Below are positions 34,741-44,222 of a DNA stretch of 44,222 bases, piece by piece. Location of the stretch: contig JAGHQL010000205.1 in NCBI GenBank assembly GCA_020080175.1, positions 1-44,222 on the forward strand, given 5' to 3'. The stretch's first letter is position 1, and every line of letters starts with the position of its first letter. The notes under the pieces are model-generated. The model was not told where the DNA came from. It did not search any database and was given only the letters and a program-made list of their open reading frames with translations. Source of the stretch: Glutinoglossum americanum (lineage: Eukaryota > Ascomycota > Geoglossomycetes > Geoglossales > Geoglossaceae). A program made the position numbers and the translations under genes.

Positions 34741-35858
34741 TTTGGCGCTAGTTGGCGTTGGTGGGTAGGGGGGGAGGGAGCGATGAGGCGTACGGAAAAG
34801 AGGAGCGAAATTCTTTTTCCGTTTCTGTGGAGTCGGGCGGGAGGTTCTAGTGAGGTTGGTGGCTGGATGATGGGTGAAATCGATAAAGGCTTGTCCTAAA
34901 CGCCCCTCTTTCTTTCCTTGAAGACCCAGTGATAATAACAAATAGTAGATGGCGATTGTATATAACACCAACACGAAATGGCCGTGAGAGGAAGAAGGAA
35001 GTATTATATATGCCTTTCCTCTCCTGGGGAGGGGGAAAAGAGCGAGGATGTCTCACTTCGAGGGTATATACATATACACACGCGCGTAGAGGTGGTCGGT
35101 TGGCCCGCGGTGGCAAACGGAGAATTTTGTCAAGGTAGGGGGAGGGAACAGTCTGCAAACGAAACCGAGAGATTAATGAATAGTGTCCTCGGTTTTGGGT
35201 TTCGTTAATGGGCATATACTCCACAGCGGGGAGGGTGGAGGAGGGTTTTTACAGAAAATCCAGTTAGGATAGTTTCGAGTCGTGAATATATCAAACAACT
35301 CCTATATCAATCACGTTCACGTTCAATCAATGGCTCTTGATTCAAGCTTAGTAACCAATTCCTTCCTTCACGCCAGCACGCTAGTTATCTTCAAGCCAAG
35401 TAGAAAGAAAGAAAACGGAAGGAAAATGGATGGTTTGGCCGCAACCCACGCACGTATGATATTTAATCGATAAAGAAAACCATTTGGTGAAGGGGGTTAT
35501 GCAAATGCTCAATCAATTTTCGGATTGCCGCCCAGTTAAGTTAGTAAATTAGCTCATCCTATCCTGTTTTGATGTAATAGGACTAGAAGTAGAAACGAGA
35601 AATCGACGGAGGGGGGGGCTTAGAAAAGAGGAGCGCATGCGTATGCGGTGTCCGGTCTGTACTACCCACCTACATACCATCCATCGTCGCACAAATACAT
35701 CCACCACGGAAAAACGTATACTAACATCACGTCAACCGCTGACTCAAACCCTTACAATGCAAGCGAGGTGAGAAAAATATGCGCGATCCTCGCCAGTTTT
35801 CACAAAAGCTCCTGGGCTTCTATATTACTCTAGCCATCAAAAGGGCCTCCCTCCGTTA
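34741..35858. other. Intergenic, no gene seen
   Basis: 1.1 kb between two minus-strand genes. It contains purine/pyrimidine-skewed runs, an alternating ACACGCGCG tract near 35078 and G runs near 35610. It should hold the 3' flank of the coiled-coil gene and the promoter of the small Cys protein, if that is real. Confidence 0.4.
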
Positions 35859-38600
35859 TCACCGACGGTTAGCGCTAGCGACACTCGCCCGACTAGCGCT
35901 TGTCCTGCTTCTCTCATCTTCTTCCTGCACATCGCTCAGCCGTGTTGGGCGGTGGTGCTGGCTGTAATCCCAGCCATATCCCGCTCCGCTATATGCTGGG
36001 TCTTGGTCGCCGTATTCCCAACCAGGTGAAACCGGCCCGGCACCCGTCGTGGTCATCTGATAGTCGACGCCTGAGGCGCCTCCGTAGCGGCCCATGTATG
36101 CTCTCTCATGGGCCTCTGCCTCCTCATCATAGTCATCGCTATCGTCAGAGTGCTGGCCCCGTCGATACACAACCCTGTTTCCATGTTCATCCAGTAGAAT
36201 ATTCCCCTGTTCGTCCAGCTCGTATTCTTCGTCCTCACTATAACCCTCAGATGGCCGAGATTCAGATCGTATGTCTTCCGCCGGTGTACCTTGTCCTCCG
36301 ATAGATTGGCCTGGATGCTGGTAGAGCTGCATCCTTGTGGAGGGTGATGGTGGTTCCGTTGGTTGGGAACGGCTGGATTGCTGATAGGATGCTAGGGCAG
36401 TTGTGGGAACAGACGATCCCGAGGGGGCAGATGTTCGCTGACGAGAAGGAGTGGAGGATGAGCCTCCCCTAGCAGTGGGAGATGGCGCCGTTACCGAATT
36501 TGTCGCGGAGGGGTAGGTCCCCACCGGTAGTGGCTGTGTATTAGGAGGTCCAGGTTTCGTATCATCTGCCGTTGATGCTTGACCACCTTCACCGTATTCA
36601 TATCCGCCACCCTCAGCTCTAGAAACAGGTACTTCACCAGTTCCTTCGCCTCCAGCTTGGCCGCGAGCACTCGGTTGTACAGGGGCTCCCTGATAGTGGT
36701 CATCTAACGGAGCTGGCCGATTTACGCTATTATGCCTGCTGAGTGCGCCCGGTGTCATCGGAACAACCTGAACCCCTCCGACTAGAGTCGGAATACCGTC
36801 TCTCAAGGAATTCGTTCGCTCGCGCTCTTCCTGTTCCCTCCTGCCCAGCTCCTCCCAAGCCCTCCGAGCTTCCTCTTTCGATATTTGTAACTCTCGTCGC
36901 ATCTCCGCAACCAACTTTTTTTCATTTGCGTTCTCCCTCTCAAGCCTCCCTACATCCTCAAGTGCATCTGCGCGCTGCTGCCGCTCCCGGCGTAGGGTAT
37001 TCTCCATCTCCCCTTGAACCTCTTGAGCACGCTCTTGTTCCGCCCGCGTCTCAAAGAACCATCGTTGGAATTTACGCTCAGAGGAAGCACGAAGCCGTTG
37101 GAGCTCAACGACAGCATGAAAGAGGTTTGCGCCGGCCGCGGATAGATCTGTAATTTGACGGGACATCTGCTGCGCTAGCGGCTCTCGCCGCACTTCTTCT
37201 CGATTTGCCTCGAGCCTACGAATCCAATACGCCGTCAAGCCTTCCCAATGAGAAGAAAGGGTTTCCCATCGTTCGAAAGCGTGGGGAAATGAGGAGGTCA
37301 CTGTCGGGTTACGTCCGGAGGTGCCTCCCGTCGATGGACCTGCTTGAGTTGGTTGAGAGCCCGATGCAGGACCAGAACGACCCTGCTGCGCTTGAGCACT
37401 TGTAGGAGGCGCTCCAGCTGCTGGTCTTATTTGAGGCTGCGGCGGCGGCGGCTGCTGCGAGGATGAGGGTGCTCCAGTATACTGTGGTTGCTGCACTGGA
37501 ACAGGCTGCCCTGGATCTACTGAACGCCGGCGGGGTTGTGCACCTCCCCGCCCGGTCTGATGGGCCGCCTGAGATGGAGTCGTTGGTTCCTGCATGCGGG
37601 GCGCGGTAGGAATTTGACCGGTCGACTGCACGCTAGCCGATTGATTAGCCCTCGATATGCCTCCACTCGTAGCTCGTTCCGCGTACCTCCTATCCCCTTG
37701 CGGAGGAGATGTAGGAGTAGGCACATTCCCGCTTGCACGACGGTGTCCCGACGACTCCCCACCTGCCTCTCTTCCTCCCCCAGCAACGCCAGCAACGGTA
37801 TCAACGCCAGTAGTGCTAGTAGCAAGGCCGCTTGCAGGAACAGTTCCTCTCTCTGTGGCCCGCCGCCTCTCTTCTTCCCTTTCGCTAGCTTCGCTCTCTG
37901 CCTTTTTCTTAGCTTCTCTAGCTTGTCGATCTCGCCATACCTCACGAGGACCGCGGACGACTGGATTCTGCTGTACCGGGACCGGACCCGCAGCTCGACC
38001 GCTGCCATTGCTTGTCCCACGTCCGGGACCACCGCCCGACGCCGAAGGTCCCCCAAGAAGATCAGCCATTGAAGCGTTCTCCTCGACTAAATCTGGGGTG
38101 AACCGATATGGGGTCCGTATGGCCTCTTCAAGAGCGTAGAGGATTGCCGCAGCTGTGCGTCGAGAGATCCGTGTCGCCGGGTGGGGACGATAGGAAGGCT
38201 GCAGAGTCTCAGATTGGTGCTGCTGGCTGAGCGAGGCTCGAGGCGTTGACGAGCCTTGGTCTTGACTAGGCTCTTCAAAGAGCTCCCGAGGCGGCTCCTG
38301 GAACGTAACAGTTGGACGCCGTTGCTCTGGAGCTCCGATGGAGATGGCACGGCGCTGCCCGCGATGTTGCTCTTCTAGCCTTGGAGTTCTCCGGAGCGTA
38401 TGTGGTACACTTCCCGACGAATTTGACGGTCTAGGTGCGTCTTGAGGGCTATGCCTGGTGGAGTGTTGTTGCTGACGTTGCTGGTGCTGGTGTGCAAGTT
38501 GGCTAGGCTGGCTGTGTGATTCGTGAACGTCGTAGGGTTCGTTATGGGCGTGACGGTTCGTAGGAGTCGTAGACGACGGTGAAGATGGAAGGGAAGACAA
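35859..38600 (-). CDS. Large disordered/coiled-coil protein, start codon not found
   Basis: A single uninterrupted frame of about 913 codons. Two segments look conserved: RISRRTAAAILYALEEAIRT with PDLVEENASMADLLGG (about 140-190), and a helical region beginning HAFERWETLSSHWEGLTAYW (about 440) that leads into a long coiled coil through about residue 620 (ERKFQRWFFETRAEQERAQ, RRERQQRADALEDVGRLERE). The ends are Ser/Gln/Pro-rich, and an acidic patch (DEEYELDEQGNILLDEHGN) lies near the C terminus. It is not recognised by name; a scaffold or cytoskeletal role is possible. At 38600 the frame has TTG, not ATG, and stays open upstream to a TGA near 38690 without any ATG; the first in-frame ATG is at about codon 182, after conserved sequence. 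An unseen 5' exon or a non-AUG start is likely. Confidence 0.8.
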   Translation of the reverse strand: MSSLPSSPSSTTPTNRHAHNEPYDVHESHSQPSQLAHQHQQRQQQHSTRHSPQDAPRPSNSSGSVPHTLRRTPRLEEQHRGQRRAISIGAPEQRRPTVTFQEPPRELFEEPSQDQGSSTPRASLSQQHQSETLQPSYRPHPATRISRRTAAAILYALEEAIRTPYRFTPDLVEENASMADLLGGPSASGGGPGRGTSNGSGRAAGPVPVQQNPVVRGPREVWRDRQAREAKKKAESEASEREEERRRATERGTVPASGLATSTTGVDTVAGVAGGGREAGGESSGHRRASGNVPTPTSPPQGDRRYAERATSGGISRANQSASVQSTGQIPTAPRMQEPTTPSQAAHQTGRGGAQPRRRSVDPGQPVPVQQPQYTGAPSSSQQPPPPQPQIRPAAGAPPTSAQAQQGRSGPASGSQPTQAGPSTGGTSGRNPTVTSSFPHAFERWETLSSHWEGLTAYWIRRLEANREEVRREPLAQQMSRQITDLSAAGANLFHAVVELQRLRASSERKFQRWFFETRAEQERAQEVQGEMENTLRRERQQRADALEDVGRLERENANEKKLVAEMRRELQISKEEARRAWEELGRREQEERERTNSLRDGIPTLVGGVQVVPMTPGALSRHNSVNRPAPLDDHYQGAPVQPSARGQAGGEGTGEVPVSRAEGGGYEYGEGGQASTADDTKPGPPNTQPLPVGTYPSATNSVTAPSPTARGGSSSTPSRQRTSAPSGSSVPTTALASYQQSSRSQPTEPPSPSTRMQLYQHPGQSIGGQGTPAEDIRSESRPSEGYSEDEEYELDEQGNILLDEHGNRVVYRRGQHSDDSDDYDEEAEAHERAYMGRYGGASGVDYQMTTTGAGPVSPGWEYGDQDPAYSGAGYGWDYSQHHRPTRLSDVQEEDERSRTSASRASVASANRR

Positions 38601-41600
38601 GGCGTTTGATTTTACCTTGAAACCCCGAGACTTGTGTACAGTGGTGACAGAATAGGGAATCGCCTTAAAAGGGTGCCTCGCTCAACCGCCTTTTCGGCTC
38701 AATGGGGTGTGTCTGTCGTGCTGTGGATTGTTGTAAAATTTCCCGATATTTCTGTGTGACTAGAAAGAGAATAGGGGTGGGTGAGTGCGGAAGAGCCTAG
38801 GAAAAAGACTACCCAAATATTAGCACGGGGGTTGGTAAGGCGGTGGTTGGACGAATTGGGAGGTTGAAGGAGTTGGTGATAAATGGGAGAGGCTGGGAAT
38901 TTTTTCGCTTGAACTCACCACCAGCCTCCTCCAAGTCCACCGAAACCACCGAAACACGTCAAAACTAAAATCACCAAAATCACTAGTAACACCACGCCAA
39001 AAATAAATAAAAACCCTAGCGCGAGGTCGCGACAGGCTATCGCTCCTATTTATGTGATGTCGGAGGCCCCTGTGTGTCGCAATAACGTTAAGCCGACTCC
39101 TTATGTCCTCATTAATATCCTGCGGTCCACGCAGACACAAAACAACACTCAACACCGCACTCGCCACCACACGCCGGAAGGCGACGTGAACACGAACAAT
39201 GACGGGGATAAGGAACGGGAGTTGGGGTTTTCAATTGAGCGGTGTAAAGCCTCATGCTCGCTTGTTGTCAGGGTCAATTGTACAGATCAGTCAGTTGAGG
39301 TGTGCGTTGCGCGATCCTCTTTGAAAAAAAGATGATGCGCGTCACGTATGCTGCTGCTGTACGTCAATCGTGGCGGACGGAGCGAGAATCGGTGCAACGG
39401 GGCAACAGGGCAAAGGGCGTCCTATTGTGAGCCCTAAATCGCCGCCATGGAGGACGATCACCAATTGGGCCCTGAATCAACATCAAAGAGGGCGTTCAGC
39501 AAGTCTGGTTGTGCTGGAGGCACGGCTTAAAAGTTCTACATAGTACCAAGAGACTTACCGACGATGCGCTGGCACTCCCCAACCCCTGTGTGATTGGACG
39601 ACGATGCTGTTAATTCTGCTCTGTCGCCACAGATGAACGCCTCACCCAAGATTCTGGGAGTAGTTCAGTCGATCAGTGCAAGGTCAGCCAGTCAGTGGCT
39701 GGAGACTGGGAACTTGCGAGATCTTTGAACGAGAAGTGTGCGAGCAGTTTGTTGGTTGTTCCGTCTTCAGCAGAGTACATGTCAAGGCGCGGTGGCTTTC
39801 CCTTACCGTAAACTACACTAAAGGAGAGTCACCTCTTTGGATGAGGTATGAGGTAAAATGCGGAATAATTGCGGCGCAATTACCCTGTAGTAAAGGGATA
39901 GTTACTTTGTCCGTGGCTCATATCTCCCGCATTCCCGTTTGCCTAGACCAGGGAGCGAACCGGGGGAGATAATTCGTCCCGCGGGAGTTTTACGAGAGGG
40001 CCGCCCTTTGTATTCCCATTTCGCACGGAGCAAGATGAGCAGGAGGCCTATTCTAGTCGGCGCGACGAGGGTACAACCCCAACCAGGTTGTCTACAACCC
40101 GAAAAGGGTTTCCTCCTCCTGGTTCATAGGGTCCTCTGCCCATTCATCTCTTCTCTCTTCTCTCTTCTCCTTCATCGACGCGTGCGCGCGCGACCTCCCC
40201 AACCTAAGATTACGATGGAAGCACCGCGACCAGCCGTCTCTCGTTTCACCAAAGACGGAATATCCCACCAAGTGCGCATGTATGCAGTTTGTTCGTGCAG
40301 AAGCGACTCGCCTCCATCACGACGGAATAATAGCATGACTTTAAGGAGAATCCGAGAACGGGTCAATACATGTATGCATACATGCTCTATGCATACATAA
40401 AGTGCGTTGCACATCATATGTAGAGTATGGTATTGCAAATTTGACGCAGGTACGCGAAAGGTACGACATTGAAGATGAACCACGTGTGAGTACACCGGGA
40501 CGTAAAGACTCTCGCGCGATTTGAGGAGGATAGGATAAGGATAAAGGTAGATAGATTATCTGCCGAGGGATCGCGAGTCGCATCGAGCATCGCGAAGTCG
40601 CCAGCCACAAAACCCTGACACCCAGCGAAATATCGAAGACCAGACTCCCCCACCGGACGCGAAAGACATGTGCTACTGACGACTATGATGGAAGCCGATG
40701 ACCAATTAGCGCTCCTTCGATCACCTTGCACAGGTCAATAGGTTCAATGTTCCAACGCACAAACCTGTCGTAGTTGGGAATCGCTTGCAAATACATACGC
40801 GAAACAAACATGGCGGGTATAGGAAATGCCTCGGCGGAGGCGCGAAGGAAAGAAGCATGACTTTGGATGAATTTTTCCGCCGAATCCTACCTGCCCACCC
40901 TTATGGTGGAGGGAGCACAGCATGACAGGCAACGCTCCATCCAGAGTACCGCCGCCAAGCAAGTTGTTTTTGGGGGCGTATCCAGCAAGGGACGCCGTTG
41001 GCAGTGTCAAAACCCCAAAAGGTCCAGCTTATTTCAGGGTCGGATGCAGGCCCGCGACAATGCTCCTGAGGTTGATCGGACGGACGCCTCTATTGTACGA
41101 CCACGTTAGAACAACAGTTTCGGGTTCAAAATAAAGCTCACGGACGAATAAAGACACCAATCAATGCAGAATATCAACTTATTTCTGACCCCTTGAGCTA
41201 GAGAGGCCCTTACTTGGTTAAGTTCGTGATGCTTCCTTGCTTCCCATGCTCTCTCTGATCACCGGGTCGAGAAGATGTACGCCAGGAGAAACCTTCATGA
41301 TCCAAAAGTCTCGATTGATGATGAGGCATGCTTTCTTCCCAGGCCTTTGTCTTTGGATAAATAAATCTCACATTGGTACTCTTAGACCTGTTTGGGATAT
41401 CTACGTAGTAAACCGATTCATTCTTCGTTCTTCGCGACACCGGCATCCTCAGTAACGGCTACACACACACATTGCGGTGGCTTGCCTCCCTGTGAAAAGT
41501 CCGACCCACCGCCAATCCAAATGGAGAACCAGACGCCACAAAAACGCCATACGGCGAGGCGACTGGACACAATGCAAACGGCACTTCCCGATCTGTCTAC

Positions 41601-42101
41601 AGCCGTGCATTCGATTCCTATCATCCATCCTGAGATACAAACGTCCACGATGGCAAAGTTTGCGGGAGCCCTGGCAAGCAGAGAGCCCGCACTCGCCTAC
41701 ACATCTAGCGCGACGGGGTGAAATCCGGGACAAACACAACCCCACGATTGCTCTGCAAAATGTCTTGAACTTCATGCCTAAGGACTCCCTTACATCGGTG
41801 CACTAGCCCTAGCATAGCTGAAGTCACCCTTTTCCTATTCAATATTCTTGCTTGCCTTAGCTTAGCAGCGGAATGCGTTTTCGGGGCATTGTCAGTGGAA
41901 TGTCACTCGGCCTATGGGATCTGGGGGTTACGTTCATCTCGTGGCCCACCCTGAGAACTATAACTTTGCGGATCTCCGCTGCCGCTGTTGTTGGCATCGC
42001 CGAGTCGCCCACCGCCCTTTTGCTACAACAAGAAACTAATCTGCCTCAACCGCTTGAGAATTACTTTGGAAACCACCTAGGAATTACTTCGGAAAATATC
42101 C
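38601..42101. promoter_or_regulatory. 3.5-kb divergent intergenic stretch
   Basis: This is gene-poor. It contains a possible 5' exon of the coiled-coil gene, a small ORF with an ideal start context at 39447-39530, a 16-bp palindrome CATGTATGCATACATG at 40369-40384 followed by another TATGCATACATA, and pyrimidine-rich tracts near 40140-40170. Open frames up to about 180 codons (e.g. 39939-40400, 41873-42421) have no recognisable domain; the last one overlaps the next gene in another frame. Confidence 0.45.
39447..39530 (+). CDS. Possible small ORF (27 aa) with ideal start context
   Basis: GCCGCCATGG at the start is an unusually perfect eukaryotic initiation context. The frame encodes MEDDHQLGPEST... 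and ends in TAA after 27 codons. It could be a first exon, an upstream ORF or a micropeptide; no downstream exon was found. Chance occurrence cannot be excluded. Confidence 0.2.
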   Translation: MEDDHQLGPESTSKRAFSKSGCAGGTA

Positions 42102-42161
42102 ATGGATCAATATATGGATCAGTATATGGATCAGTATATGGATCAGTATATGGATCAGGAT
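42102..42161. repeat. 12-bp minisatellite ATGGATCARKAT at a start codon
   Basis: Five consecutive 12-bp units: ATGGATCAATAT, three identical ATGGATCAGTAT, and ATGGATCAGGAT, followed by a further ATG. Every unit begins with an in-frame ATG of the downstream 370-aa frame. Confidence 0.97.
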
Positions 42162-43214
42162 ATGATTCCAATCCTAGACCGAGTGGACGACTACGACTTC
42201 TATTGTCCTGTATGGCAATTTCCAAACAATCACCCCAAGGCGCCTCCGCCTTCTCCAGTCCCTTCCTCGGATTACAGTCCCCCAGTGAACCTGGAACCAC
42301 CCCCGGTTTGCGAAATCCCTCCTTTAGTCCTACCGCAGAGACCCTCCAACGCCTCGAATTCAACGGCGCCAAGCGTGGTCCACGACAAGTACGATACTTG
42401 GCCCGACGAGGAGTACGGTAGACTGGAGTACGGCGAGAAATGCGCTCAACACTTCGTAAGAGCCCGACCGGTAGAGGACACTAAGTGGTCTAGCGTAGAC
42501 TACAATGCTGGGGGCGCACCGCCTCGCCATTCTGAGCTTGCCACCGAACCTTCCTCTAACCTTCAATTTCGTGGCTATAGCTCGGCCTCTGGTAGGAGGC
42601 AGGGCGCGTATATCGATGGTGACTACTACGGCACCGCAAACAGAGCACCGAAGAAAACCCCATCATCGAAGCTCCCTTCCGGAAGTGCGCCGCCTCGCCA
42701 CCCTGAGCTCGCTGCCAAGCCCTCCCCCAACGCTCAATTTCATGGCTACGGCTCAGCCTCTGGCGGGAATCAAGGAGCGTATATCGACGGTGACCGTTAC
42801 GGCATCGCAAACGCAACGCCGGGGGGAACTTCAGCGCCAACGCTCCCTCCCGTGCCCGCGGCGGGCACGAGCACTCCTCAAAAATTGCCTCGCACTCGCA
42901 GGGACGACGCGGCAATCTTCCAGCCCTCGGCGGCGACATTCTCCATGTTCCCCCAGGTCCCTTCACACGCAAGGCCAAGCACAGCTACCAGCTCGCGTTA
43001 TCGTGAACCCTTCCCGGTCAAGATGGAGCGATCTGTGTGGGAGGACGACGACGACGACGAAGCGTCCGGAATCAGACGCCGTATCGGGAGCTTCCCATCG
43101 CAAATCCGCTTGCAAGGCCGCCGTGGCTCGGGGGACCGGGGAAAGACGCTGAAGAAGAAGGCTTCGAGCCTCTTCCATGGGGTCGTGAACTGCAGCTGGC
43201 TCCGGAAGACTTGA
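42102..43214 (+). CDS. Repeat-bearing hydrophilic protein, unknown
   Basis: Intronless 370-aa frame, not recognised. It opens with MDQY repeated four times plus MDQD, encoded by a 12-bp minisatellite. A Pro-rich segment follows, then two imperfect tandem 57-residue repeats (42516-42686 and 42687-42857) with the pattern APPRHxELAxxPSxNxQF and QGAYIDGDxYGxAN. The C terminus has an acidic run (WEDDDDDE), then a basic end GKTLKKKASSLFHGVVNCSW that could be amphipathic or membrane-binding. Retention of the protein pattern in both repeats, with many silent or conservative changes, supports that it is coding. No signal peptide is evident. Function is unknown. Confidence 0.7.
   Translation: MDQYMDQYMDQYMDQYMDQDMIPILDRVDDYDFYCPVWQFPNNHPKAPPPSPVPSSDYSPPVNLEPPPVCEIPPLVLPQRPSNASNSTAPSVVHDKYDTWPDEEYGRLEYGEKCAQHFVRARPVEDTKWSSVDYNAGGAPPRHSELATEPSSNLQFRGYSSASGRRQGAYIDGDYYGTANRAPKKTPSSKLPSGSAPPRHPELAAKPSPNAQFHGYGSASGGNQGAYIDGDRYGIANATPGGTSAPTLPPVPAAGTSTPQKLPRTRRDDAAIFQPSAATFSMFPQVPSHARPSTATSSRYREPFPVKMERSVWEDDDDDEASGIRRRIGSFPSQIRLQGRRGSGDRGKTLKKKASSLFHGVVNCSWLRKT
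42516..42857 (+). repeat. 171-bp (57-codon) tandem internal duplication
   Basis: Two copies, 42516-42686 and 42687-42857, offset by exactly 57 codons. They share APPRH, ELA, SASG and QGAYIDGD blocks and differ at scattered positions, fewest in the central blocks. Confidence 0.85.
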
Positions 43215-44222
43215 TTGATTACGTGTCGCTCTAGTCTTTGGTATACGCACCTTTTTTATTTCATTTTTTTTCCTCTTTCCTTTCTTCCCTTTTATTCGAT
43301 TTGGCTCTTTGGCTTCGCTCCACTGTGACTGTTGGACTATACGGATACTGAATCACGTCTTATGTTCGTGTCTACGCCATGTCACGTCGGGCCGCTCTTT
43401 TCACTTCGCAGCAGTATCGGGCACGGATGGACGGGAGGAGGGTCGTTGCACATCGCGGGGTTTCTTTCTTAGTGGCGGGGCACCCAACGCTCCGTTCCAT
43501 TTTAGGGTCAAGAGGCTAGGGCGGCGCGTGAGGGTTTCTACAAGGCTTTTTCTCTTCACGGCGCTTCAAGTGAGTTTTTGTTTTTGCTTTCCTGCTTTCT
43601 TGCTTTCCCCAACAAATTCGCAGGTGATTCGGGGAATGGGAGGCCACTGGGCCGCCAAAAGATATCGTCTTGTGTTTTTTTCCCCACCAGCCCCAAAAAA
43701 ACCGTTCCGCTCTTTTTTTCATGTGAAAATCGATACCAGTAAAAAAAAAAAAAACTATCATGTGCCGCCAGCGTGCACACCCGGGCCACTTTGCGAGCGT
43801 GTTCGAACCGTCTCGTCTCAAAGGGGACGACGACGGCCTCCTTCTCAATCTGCTAAAACGTTACTTAACTTACCGCACGTGCTTGCTTGCCACACGCAAG
43901 GAAACTAGAAAAAAAAAAACAAAATAAAATGAAAAAAGGCTCACCGAATCTCTTTTTCCCCGCTAGGCCGGGAAGGAAGAAGGGGGGGGTTGGGAAAGGA
44001 AAGGCTTGGTTAGGGTGAATGTTCGTTCGCTCACAAGCACCGATGGAAGCGGTGCCCCTCCCAACCTGCACCTCCCCCCCAACACATCAGACCAAAAACA
44101 GACCAAAACCCGCGCCCTCCCCCCCTGCATCACCAGAGGGTTTTTTTTTTTTTTTTTTTCGTTTTTTGTCCTCTAGAGGCGCACGGACGCGGCGCAGCAG
44201 GGTGCGGTGGGGTGGGTGGGTG
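43215..44222. other. Right end: non-coding, homopolymer-rich
   Basis: About 1 kb after the last gene. It has T-rich tracts (43250-43290), an A run near 43741-43754, another A run near 43909, G runs near 43983 and a T run of 19 at 44141-44159, then a GGT-rich end. The open frame 43309-43908 spans these low-complexity runs and is not believable as a gene. Confidence 0.5.

Noticed and set aside
39676-40400. Plus-strand frames of 98 and 153 codons
   Set aside because: Random-looking composition, no conserved motif, interrupted by pyrimidine tracts.
41873-42421. 182-codon plus-strand frame overlapping the MDQY gene
   Set aside because: The GSVY repeats are the same 12-bp minisatellite read in another frame; no domain in the rest. 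At most part of a 5' leader.
43309-43908. 199-codon plus-strand frame at the right end
   Set aside because: It crosses poly-A and T-rich runs (KKKK, FFSPP) and lacks any recognisable pattern.

Overview
This window is nuclear DNA of a filamentous ascomycete (Pezizomycotina). The genes carry many short introns (about 40-190 nt) with GTRNGT-like donors and CTRAY-like branch points. The gene content is typical of this group: PalI of the ambient-pH pathway, MoaE, an OPT transporter, a DUF3433 membrane protein and a chitin-binding copper-radical oxidase. I cannot name a species. An early-diverging class such as Pezizomycetes is possible but is only a guess. I rebuilt the gene models by hand, joining exons by splice signals, reading phase and protein-family conservation.

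Layout from left to right. The first ~90 bases encode a bacterial EmrA-like fragment, probably contamination or a chimeric contig end. sed5, the Golgi syntaxin (686-2026, -), is divergent from palI/rim9 (3505-5933, +). Next comes a PD-(D/E)XK-like protein (6776-8099, -) with a degenerate tRNA-like/SINE-like remnant beyond its 3' end (in the palI-facing gap) and a 92-bp tandem duplication just upstream. An RBM5/RBM10-like splicing factor (8900-11666, -) shares a 327-bp promoter region with moaE/cnxH (11994-12585, +). A 16-exon gene (12840-16346, -) encodes four chitin-binding (CBM18) modules joined to an AA5 galactose/glyoxal oxidase.

The right half starts with a DUF3433 membrane protein (17872-20423, +). 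A 2.7-kb gene-free gap follows, with hairpins and a decayed higher-order repeat. Then come a Ded1-related DEAD-box helicase (23158-25327, -), an 811-aa disordered protein (26332-28834, +), SCO1 (29264-30538, +), an OPT-family transporter (31449-34032, +), a small Cys-containing ORF (34306-34740, -), a ~913-codon disordered/coiled-coil protein with no visible AUG (35859-38600, -), a 3.5-kb gene-poor stretch, and a 370-aa repeat-bearing protein (42102-43214, +).

The genes do not form a pathway or an obvious cluster. They look like ordinary housekeeping and lineage-specific genes: vesicle fusion, pH sensing, splicing, molybdenum cofactor, copper delivery to cytochrome oxidase, peptide or metal-chelate uptake, translation/RNA helicase, and cell-wall-associated oxidation. 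I did not find a convincing new multi-gene system. The strongest oddities are the micro-exon chain (15, 8, 27, 24 and 19 nt) in the CBM18 array, the start-codon-bearing 12-bp minisatellite, the AUG-less long ORF, the helicase with an altered motif VI, and the bacterial fragment at the left edge.
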